Translations under genes and position numbers: made by a program
Notes under the pieces: model-generated
What the model saw: the letters and a program-made list of their open reading frames with translations, nothing else
Database searches by the model: none
What the model was told of the DNA's origin: nothing
Part shown: piece by piece, positions 58,901 to 64,000 of the stretch
How the letters are laid out: every line of letters starts with the position of its first letter
Numbering within the stretch: position 1 is the first letter of the stretch
Assembly: GCA_905160935.1 (NCBI GenBank)
Contig: CAJHZI010000200.1
Span: forward strand, 837,001-901,000
From: Enchytraeus crypticus
Taxonomy: Eukaryota > Annelida > Clitellata > Enchytraeida > Enchytraeidae
Direction: 5' to 3'
Length of the DNA: 64,000 nucleotides

Positions 58901-61850
58901 CACTCACCTCATGCCGTTCTACAGCTATGACGTGCCGCACACGTGCGGGCCTGATCCTAAGATCTGCTGTCAGTTTGACTTCAAGCGCCTGGACGGAGGT
59001 CAGTTCCACTGTCCCTGGAACATTCAACCTACCGTCATCACTGATGAGAATGTTGCTCAAAGGTCTCTCTGTTTGTCTGACTGTCTCTCTTATTTTTCTC
59101 ACCTCCTCTTTTTTCTTTTTGGTTCTGATCAAAGAAAGATTTCCATGAAGAAAATAAGGAAAATATGAAATTACCTGTGTGTATGAATCTCTTTCTTTTT
59201 CGGATTCTTTTCTCTTTCATTGTCTATGTTTGTCAGTCTGTCTGTCTGTCTGGTCTGTCTTTTTGCCTGTCTCTCCCTCACTCTCTCTCTCTCTCTCCGA
59301 GCCTGTAGAAGCCTTTAATAGTTTAACGTGAATTTTCTTCATTTTCTTAGCGTTATTTCCTTTGTTCTGCAGGGTCCACTTGGCGATACGCTTATCTCCA
59401 TTGGGTGCTTTCGAGGACTTCTTCCAAATTGATGTTTACTGTGCGCCTATCTTCAATGATTCGATCCAGTCAAAGCGTCAACGGGGCTCTTTCTCGGCCG
59501 ACGATCGTTTGGATTCAGATGCATCTCTGTCACGATCACCAAACGATTGTCGCTTCTCGTTACTTTGCCGTATCAGCGTACCATGCCTTTCGTGTTTTTC
59601 TGCTATTGTAGCCATTCCAATTCGCCGACGGACGTATTCGTTGGGAATATTCTCAAGTCTTGTTAGACCATGACTGGACCACAGCTTTCTTACTTCCAGG
59701 ACGTGAAGGGACTGTTCTTGTCTGAACGTAGTCGTCCTTCACTCTGATCTGTATAAAGCGACAAGTGTAAAGATAAACTTGGTCAAAGTCCTGACCTGAG
59801 AATTTGGTCTTTAGTCTGATAGACATTAGTGGATCACAGAGGACTTCAGTGACACGGCCACCTCCACCGTGCAGAATTTACTCGGGTACTAGCGTGTGGG
59901 ACAAGTGTCGCCGTCTCTACAGATGACTGAGCCTAGATACGTAAAGTGCGTCACTTTCTGGAGGTCGTCCCTGTCAATGCTTATTGTTCTAGCGGCTGTT
60001 TGGTGATCGTACTCCATATATTTGGTTTTATTTGTGTTTAGCGCCATTCCGTTATAACTGAACCGAACCAACCAATCCTTTCATCTCTGTGTTTTGAACT
60101 GAAGTCCTTGTCATTGTTTGCTCGCCAGGAAAACATTGATCATCAGCATACAGCTGCTACCAGGGGCGGGGCTCCTGTAGAGCAGGTAGACATCATTAGC
60201 ATAAAGCAGCTACCAGGGGCGGGGTTCCTGTAGGTCAGGTAAACATCATTAGCATAAAGCAGCTACCAGGGGCGGGGATCCTGTAGGTCAGGTAAACATC
60301 ATTAGCATAAAGCAGCTACCAGGGGCGGGGCTCCTGTAGGTCAGGTAAACATCATTTGCATAAAGCTGCTACCAGGGGCGGGGCTCCTGTAGGTCACTGG
60401 TCATGTGTCCATGCAGAGTATGAACAGTTCTGAGCGATGAGAGAGCTGAGCCTTGTACAATGATAGAGAACTCGTACAATGATAGAAAACTCGTACAATG
60501 ATAGAAAACTCGTACAATGATGGAAAACTCGTACAATGATAGAGAACTCGTACAATGATGGAAAACTCATACAATGATAGAGAACTCATACAATGATAGA
60601 GAACTCATACAATGATAGAGAACTCATACAATGATAGAGAATCGTGGCGAGACACCCACTGAGCTTTGGACCCAGTTTTGACGTTGCAGTAAGGCAGCTG
60701 GATCCAGTGGACGTAGGTTTTAGGCACATTATGCAGGGCTAGATTGAGTTCGTGTGGTATTTGGCCAAACACTTTCTCTAGATCAAGAGATGCCTTGTGT
60801 ACAGGTTTATTTTTCACTCGGTGCTTCTTTAGCAGCAGTCGTTCTGAATGAATGGCGTCCGTTGTCCTACATTCTTTGACGAAGCCACACTGATTCGGTG
60901 TTACGCTGACCACCACACGAAGCCTGGCGTTAAGTACGAGCTGAAAGAGTTTCTTAGCGTGGAATTGGAAGCAAATCGGGCGATAGTTTAGGCATTCGGT
61001 GACATTGCCTTTGCCTCTTCAGGTTGGTGGTCCAGGTTTCTTGTGCTTCAACTTCATCGACATTGCGATTGAAGTGTCTGATAAAAATGTCAAAGCCTGT
61101 AGAACTTATTGACCTCCATACTTCTCATGGGATAGCATCAGGACCGGTGGACTTGCCATTCTCTATTTTATTGATAACTCTGTACTTCTAAAGCGGATTA
61201 GAGTGGAACGGGCCGATAACTGGGTTAGTGCTTGGGACTGGTGGATGAGGAAATTCTTAAACGTGAATATGCTGTTGCAACGTTTTAGTGTTGCTGATCA
61301 TTTAATGCAAGTTAAAGAATTACATAAATTTGTAGCCATTTCTACTCGAAGTTATTCGGCTTTAATCATTTGACTCGTTGATGATTGTGCAGGGCTGAGC
61401 TGCTGCTGGACCAGTATCGTAAGAAAGCACAGTTATACAAAAACTCTGTCGTGCTCGTTCCACTGGGCGATGATTTCAGATATGACAAAGAGACCGAGTG
61501 GGATCAACAACACAACAACTACATCAAGCTGTTTGAATATATGAACAACAGAGCTGATTGGAACGTAGAAGTATGTTGCTATTTATGTTTCAATTAAGTA
61601 TGTCTTAGCTAACTAATGAAAATGGCAATCAACTAATCATTCATTTGGAGTTTAGACAGTCATTCTGTGTTCTCAATCCAGTTAACTCTATAGTTAACGT
61701 AGATAAACACAGTTGCTAATAGAAACTGTTCAAATATGTTAACTACAGAGTGAGGTGGATTATTGAAATCAGTTTTATATATAATTAATATTCTAATCCT
61801 TCACGCATAAATAGAATAACATCCTAACTTTATGAACTTCATTGCATCTG

Positions 61851-61887
<37 letters not shown>

Positions 61888-62478
61888 TAGTGCATTGCTT
61901 ACTTTCAGGTCCATGAAATATAACGCTTCCACTATTCTCTGTCTTCCGTTTTCAGTTTCATTTCCATATGATACTTCATGGTGTATGATTGTTAAAAAAA
62001 TAATCATATAAAATCAATAATTATGCAGCCATCATGAACCTTTTCCTTCTATATCCTTCTCTTCCACTGAAACTGCCTTACTCAGCATTCACAATAACCT
62101 TTGCCTAGCCTTAAACTCTCAAAAGGTATTAAGTAAAGGTATTAAATAAGAATTAGAATCTCTGATCTGTCATCGTATTATGCATTAGATAAATGGATAC
62201 CAGTTCAATATTTATTGCTAAATTATGCCTGTATATCTAAAAGTTCTGTCTGTGCAGGTACGATTTGCCACATTGACAGATTACTACAAAGCACTGCGAG
62301 CACGCTCAGGCACGGAGCCCTCGCCTGCAGGCACGCCTAGTGGTATGCCCGTGGGATACCCCGTGCTCTCAGGCGACTTCTTTACTTACGCTGATAGAGA
62401 TGATCACTACTGGAGTGGATACTTCACGTCGAGACCTTTCTATAAGAGAATGAGTAGGGTGCTAGAGCATCATCAACG
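46830..62478 (+). CDS. MAN2A: Alpha-mannosidase II (Golgi, GH38), 5' nine exons
   Basis: Exons 46830-46946, 47599-47883, 50651-50795, 51364-51535, 56260-56387, 57581-57754, 58876-59062, 61393-61570 and 62258-62478 join in phase with GT-AG borders, 1607 bp, about 535 codons. It is a type II Golgi membrane enzyme that trims two mannoses from GlcNAcMan5GlcNAc2 in N-glycan maturation. Parts: short tail and signal anchor ([17 protein letters not shown]), stem with a coiled-coil-like segment, GH38 barrel with HSHTDPGW, nucleophile motif [36 protein letters not shown] and [20 protein letters not shown]. Start at 46830 aligns with vertebrate MAN2A; an in-frame ATG at 46797 would add 11 residues. The remaining half, with the last zinc-binding His, lies beyond the window. 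MAN2A1 versus MAN2A2 cannot be told. Confidence 0.97.
47599..47883 (+). CDS. MAN2A: MAN2A exon 2 (stem region)
   Basis: Acceptor aacacctag before CTCTTAGAG, donor CAG/GTTCAT, 95 codons, phase 0. [19 protein letters not shown] and [18 protein letters not shown] look like a coiled-coil stem. Sequence conservation is low here, as in other MAN2A stems, so the support is position, phase and open frame. Confidence 0.85.
48020..48117 (+). mobile_element. SINE family S copy
   Basis: CAGTATGTGCGGGTGATATG, GTTCAAATCCTGGGC and the tail GAGGAAACTGATGTTAACA. In MAN2A intron 2. Confidence 0.75.
48150..48860 (-). mobile_element. RTE-like LINE, RT C-terminal region
   Basis: Minus-strand frame 48604-48407: [38 protein letters not shown]. 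Adjacent frames give the FADD-to-C-terminus and the WIGHILRG-type end, all broken. In MAN2A intron 2, opposite to the gene. Confidence 0.85.
48945..49290 (+). mobile_element. LINE RT fragment (N-terminal boxes)
   Basis: Text across broken frames: [31 protein letters not shown] and [20 protein letters not shown]. These are the first RT boxes of a CR1/Jockey-type LINE different from the others here. Confidence 0.65.
49766..49895 (+). mobile_element. SINE family S, full copy
   Basis: A-box-like AAGATGTCGGTAAG, B-box GGGGTTGAAATCC, then GCTCGCCCGTCACGGACATT and the tail GTGAACTGACGTTAACATTA. Confidence 0.8.
49895..50650. other. No recognised feature (MAN2A intron 2)
   Basis: AT-rich. A short minus-strand frame at 50183-50371 has no family resemblance. 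Confidence 0.5.
50651..50795 (+). CDS. MAN2A: MAN2A exon 3
   Basis: Acceptor gacttattag before ATGATGGAT, donor CCAG/GTAAGT, 48 codons plus one base. [19 protein letters not shown] and [13 protein letters not shown], the start of the GH38 domain with the first zinc ligands in HSHxDPGW. Other MAN2A proteins have Asn where this has Thr. Confidence 0.96.
51018..51237 (-). mobile_element. RTE-like LINE fragment
   Basis: Minus strand: [40 protein letters not shown]. Short piece in MAN2A intron 3 next to TA-rich tracts at 50875-50905 and 51230-51315. Confidence 0.85.
51364..51535 (+). CDS. MAN2A: MAN2A exon 4
   Basis: Acceptor ttaaattag before GATGGATC, donor ACG/GTATGT, 172 bp. [20 protein letters not shown] and [18 protein letters not shown], matching human WLKTFNDYFRDKTQYIFNNM and KFIWSEISYLSKWWDIID. 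Confidence 0.97.
51808..51868. repeat. (GA)n microsatellite
   Basis: GA tract bordering LINE family D and RTE-like fragments. Confidence 0.9.
51870..52020 (-). mobile_element. LINE family D 3' UTR fragment
   Basis: AGCCGTCGGAAGGAACACAA and TCTATCTAGCGGACTACCGG are inverted versions of the family D 3' UTR at 23370-23420. Confidence 0.6.
52030..52425 (-). mobile_element. RTE-like LINE 3' end
   Basis: Minus-strand frame 52353-52075: [40 protein letters not shown] and [18 protein letters not shown], the best preserved C-terminus of this family in the window. The 3' UTR has GACCTGCCAGCAGGCAGTGC and ends toward 52030. Confidence 0.88.
52428..54365 (-). mobile_element. LINE family E, second copy
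   Basis: Minus-strand frames 54301-53510 and 53489-52557 are separated by one break near 53500. They hold [70 protein letters not shown] and [15 protein letters not shown] active site intact. Same family as 20083-21806 but more 5' sequence (linker). It sits directly beside an RTE-like fragment, in MAN2A intron 4. Confidence 0.9.
54390..55425 (-). mobile_element. L2-B LINE, 3' third
   Basis: Minus-strand frames 55421-55098 ([37 protein letters not shown]), 54999-54781 ([19 protein letters not shown]) and 54877-54605 (ALGRRSF-like). 3' end AACGTCCGTTTCCTCATAC with an (AAT)n tail. Two or three frame breaks. Confidence 0.88.
55425..55720. other. Unassigned
   Basis: AT-rich sequence between LINE copies. 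Confidence 0.4.
55720..56160 (+). mobile_element. RTE-like LINE C-terminal region, degenerate
   Basis: [17 protein letters not shown] and [10 protein letters not shown] parallel the [16 protein letters not shown] and KELLTKSLK text of other copies; then [18 protein letters not shown] parallels the RGRPR end. Many stops. Confidence 0.75.
56260..56387 (+). CDS. MAN2A: MAN2A exon 5
   Basis: Acceptor taatttcag before TCTGATC, donor GTAG/GTTAGT, 128 bp. [20 protein letters not shown] and [16 protein letters not shown], matching human LEIVTGGWVMPDEATPHYFA. Confidence 0.97.
56650..56715 (+). mobile_element. tRNA-like SINE fragment
   Basis: TGGTACATTGGTAGAACG is A-box-like and GGAGTTTAATTCC B-box-like. 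Probably a SINE head; the rest is not recognisable. Confidence 0.45.
57110..57335 (+). mobile_element. RTE-like LINE 3' end
   Basis: AAAAGTAGAGGCAGACCGAG encodes the KSRGRPRLG end, followed by ATCCACTCATATGTGGATA and ACCTGCCAGTAGACAGTGCA. Confidence 0.75.
57430..57547. mobile_element. End fragment of the GGTTCGG hAT MITE family
   Basis: TTCGGTTCAGC, GGGTTCGGTTGTATTCTC and the terminus ATTCTCATCTCTA match the right end of 41013-42491. Confidence 0.7.
57581..57754 (+). CDS. MAN2A: MAN2A exon 6
   Basis: Acceptor gcgcgcag before GTGTTACG, donor TGGG/GTTAGT, 174 bp. [19 protein letters not shown] carries the catalytic nucleophile Asp; also [14 protein letters not shown] and LEFIWRQNW. Splicing lies only about 35 bp after a hAT MITE end. 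Confidence 0.97.
57970..58088 (+). mobile_element. SINE family S, full copy
   Basis: A-box-like GACATGTCGGTAAGAC, B-box GGGTTCAAATCC, CTCGTCCGTCACTGACATCG and the tail GAGGAAACTGACGTTAACA. Confidence 0.8.
58088..58875. other. No recognised feature (MAN2A intron 6)
   Basis: AT-rich intronic sequence. A tandem pair ccctcaagtacatcatttcc lies at about 58290-58310. Confidence 0.5.
58876..59062 (+). CDS. MAN2A: MAN2A exon 7
   Basis: Acceptor gtgttgcag before ACAGCAGG, donor CAAAG/GTCTCT, 187 bp. [20 protein letters not shown] and [20 protein letters not shown], almost the same as human [17 protein letters not shown]. Includes conserved cysteines of GMII. Confidence 0.98.
59225..59300. repeat. Degenerate (CTGT)/(CT)n tract
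   Basis: gtctgtctgtctgtctgg followed by a CT tract at 59280-59297. Confidence 0.85.
60128..60392. repeat. 53-bp tandem repeat covering the RT catalytic box
   Basis: Five copies with exact 53-bp spacing (unit ends at 60180, 60233, 60286, 60339, 60392). Minus strand per unit: [17 protein letters not shown]-like, the position of the YADD box of LINE family F. Confidence 0.93.
60448..60650. repeat. About 18-bp tandem repeat
   Basis: Units like tacaatgatagagaactcg, 10 to 11 copies, variants ggaaaactcg and gagaactca. Within the LINE family F copy. Confidence 0.93.
61393..61570 (+). CDS. MAN2A: MAN2A exon 8
   Basis: Acceptor attgtgcag before GGCTGAG, donor GTAGAA/GTATGT, 178 bp. [19 protein letters not shown] and [19 protein letters not shown], matching human [18 protein letters not shown] and [19 protein letters not shown]. 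Confidence 0.97.
61848..61990 (-). mobile_element. RTE-like LINE 3' tail with (CT)n
   Basis: CT tract 61851-61887, then TTAGTGCATTGCTTACTTTC and AGGTCCATGAAATATAACGC, as at 52040-52080. Confidence 0.65.
62258..62478 (+). CDS. MAN2A: MAN2A exon 9 (last in window)
   Basis: Acceptor gtctgtgcag before GTACGATTT, donor CAACG/GTAAGT, 221 bp. [20 protein letters not shown] and [20 protein letters not shown], matching human [21 protein letters not shown] Pro/Gly/Ser-rich insert (about [16 protein letters not shown]) is longer than in human. The next exon is not in the window. Confidence 0.98.
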
Positions 62479-62515
62479 GTAAGTGCCTGTGTGTTACTTA
62501 TAGGCCCTTCTTAGG

Positions 62516-62562
62516 AAAAAAGCTAAGGTTAACGTCAGTTTCCTCACTCAAAAGCGATGTAT
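62516..62562 (-). mobile_element. SINE family S tail, inverted
   Basis: AAGCTAAGGTTAACGTCAGT then TTCCTCACTCAAAAGCGATG, the reverse complement of the family S tail. Confidence 0.65.
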
Positions 62563-64000
62563 AATAATAATATTTTTATTATTATTATAATAATTAGTGT
62601 GTCATTAATTAACGTGCCTACAAAGGTGTACTATATCTAATTTACCTAGTAATACAAGGCAAACGCTGATTTCTTTAGTTACTGTTTTCTAATTAATTTA
62701 ATAATATATCGAACACAGAAATGACATTTACAATAATGCAATAATAATACAACGTCCTGAAACAATATCAAGTCGTCCTGGTCTCTATGCAGCCAACCTA
62801 CCAAGTACTCTATATTTAACAAGTGAAGGCCGCTGATAACAATATTTAGAGACCAGCACAAATTAACATTAGTTAAACGATTTAGGCATTAAAAAAATAT
62901 AAGCCTTCAAGTAGACCCTTACAAGGAACTACGCTGCCCTCAACAGCTTATTGCAAATTACTATAAATCCTGCACTAGCACATTGAAAACCACTGTTCAT
63001 AGAAATATTGAATAATATTGTGCGGGATAAAGAAAATAGCTTAATATGCCATGGATAAATATAGATGAATATAGGTGAATAAAAGGTGAATATAATTTAA
63101 CTAGGGAACTACAATTATGCGATGAGGTTACGGGGAGTCGGCCACTTCGTAAAGACATAGATGTCACTTGCTTTCGGCTGATACTGATTGGTTATAGATT
63201 ACATATTGTTCCTAGAATCAATAACACGTCACACACTTTGCCAACTATGCTACATCTATTAATCTTTATTATCATTGTACTATTACAGATTACACGCGTA
63301 TTGTTGCATTAGTTACTATAGTTACTAGTTGCTGTTTAACTTAATCTAACGTCATCCAACTAGAGCCTTATCTTATCTCCCCATTGCTCTTCCTCACACT
63401 CCAACAACATCAATCTGCAGCCTCCAGTGTCCCTAAACACTGGCCAGCCCCAACACTGCCACCAAGCAAAGTCCATCCACTTCCGCCCCGCACTGACCGC
63501 ACACACCTCAGAGCATCATGGACTGGGTTTATATACACCATAGGAGAGGTACACAGACACACACAGTGACATACACAGAGACACTCTGTAAGTAGGCCTA
63601 TACTAAGTACTGTGACTAAAGCTCATTTGTTGAGAAGACTTTGGACATATCAGACGTCTTTCTAGACTGTGGATTGCTTAGGCGTTCATTTTGGATATAC
63701 ACTAGGATTACACCACAATATGGAATAACATTATATAATCATGCGGGTTAATACAGTACACCATTATACAGCTATAACGGGTAAGTTTTATACATTTTAT
63801 CAATCAATAGACCTATACTACAATATTTCAGCATTAAAGCACTCTAAAAGCCTTTACAAAATCACAACTAATAATATTCTACTTATCTTCTACATAGGAT
63901 ATCTCGGAGAGCACAGGATGCTCTGACGTTTCATCATTGCTCTTATCAACATATTAAAACTATTTCTATCTCCTAACAGCACGTGCTTTTCCAGCACACC
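62562..64000. other. No recognised feature (MAN2A intron 9)
   Basis: AT-rich sequence to the window edge. Short frames at 63384 and 63741 show no family match; the next MAN2A exon (AAEILYYFAL-like) was not seen. Confidence 0.5.

Larger units (their letters stand above)
59345..61250 (-). mobile_element. RTE-like LINE family F, with internal tandem arrays
   Basis: Minus-strand pieces: about 61200 [12 protein letters not shown]-like text, frame 60916-60605 with [20 protein letters not shown] and [20 protein letters not shown], then two tandem arrays (60128-60650), frame 60071-59889 with [15 protein letters not shown] and [15 protein letters not shown], and a C-terminal end toward 59345. Pseudogenic. 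It fills much of MAN2A intron 7. Confidence 0.85.

Noticed and set aside
63741-63926. HHYTAITGK text resembling the MAN2A HHDAITGT motif
   Set aside because: Flanking residues do not match MAN2A and the preceding exon (AAEILYYFAL-like) is missing; taken as chance.

Overview
The window is AT-rich animal nuclear DNA. It has two spliced host genes with GT-AG introns of up to about 5 kb, a very dense load of non-LTR retrotransposons, DNA transposon remnants, tRNA-like SINEs and many minisatellites. The proteins are clearly metazoan and the mobile-element profile (L2/CR1-like, RTE-like LINEs, hAT, piggyBac, mariner-type MITE) suggests an invertebrate. I cannot name a phylum from the sequence alone.

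Host gene 1 (minus strand, 29357 down to 5468) is an orthologue of ABTB1 (BPOZ), an ankyrin plus double BTB/POZ protein. Eleven coding exons can be joined with consistent phase and GT-AG boundaries, giving about 469 codons (human ABTB1 is 478 aa). The first exon, about 20 residues, was not found. Two short exons (28326-28381 and 17379-17424) and one of 31 codons (13363-13455) were recovered by reading the minus strand for ABTB1-like peptides.

Host gene 2 (plus strand, 46830 to beyond 62478) is a Golgi alpha-mannosidase II (MAN2A, GH38). Nine 5' exons join in phase from the cytoplasmic tail and signal anchor to the middle of the protein; the rest lies past the right edge. The region between the genes (about 30-46 kb) and all long introns are filled with mobile elements.

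Mobile elements include a mariner-type MITE nested in a hAT-type MITE (416-1457). A long L2-like LINE (38190-43175, minus) is interrupted by a solo LTR with 5-bp target duplications and by a hAT MITE with 8-bp duplications. A CR1-like LINE is split by a second LINE with an open 476-codon reverse transcriptase frame (19216-22370). A CR1-like LINE carries a small in-place inversion (33020-33150). A piggyBac fragment (12620-13070) and a hAT transposase remnant with a 27-bp coding repeat (26079-27440) are also present. A tRNA-derived SINE shares its 3' tail with the L2-like LINE.

The most unusual pattern is in ABTB1. Tandem arrays sit directly on the 3' splice sites of exons 5, 7, 9, 10 and 12, and in most of them each unit copies the acceptor and sometimes the first exon bases. 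A further 56-bp array repeats the last codons and stop of the gene. Several of these arrays are GU-rich in the transcript, so they could affect splicing; that functional step is inference.
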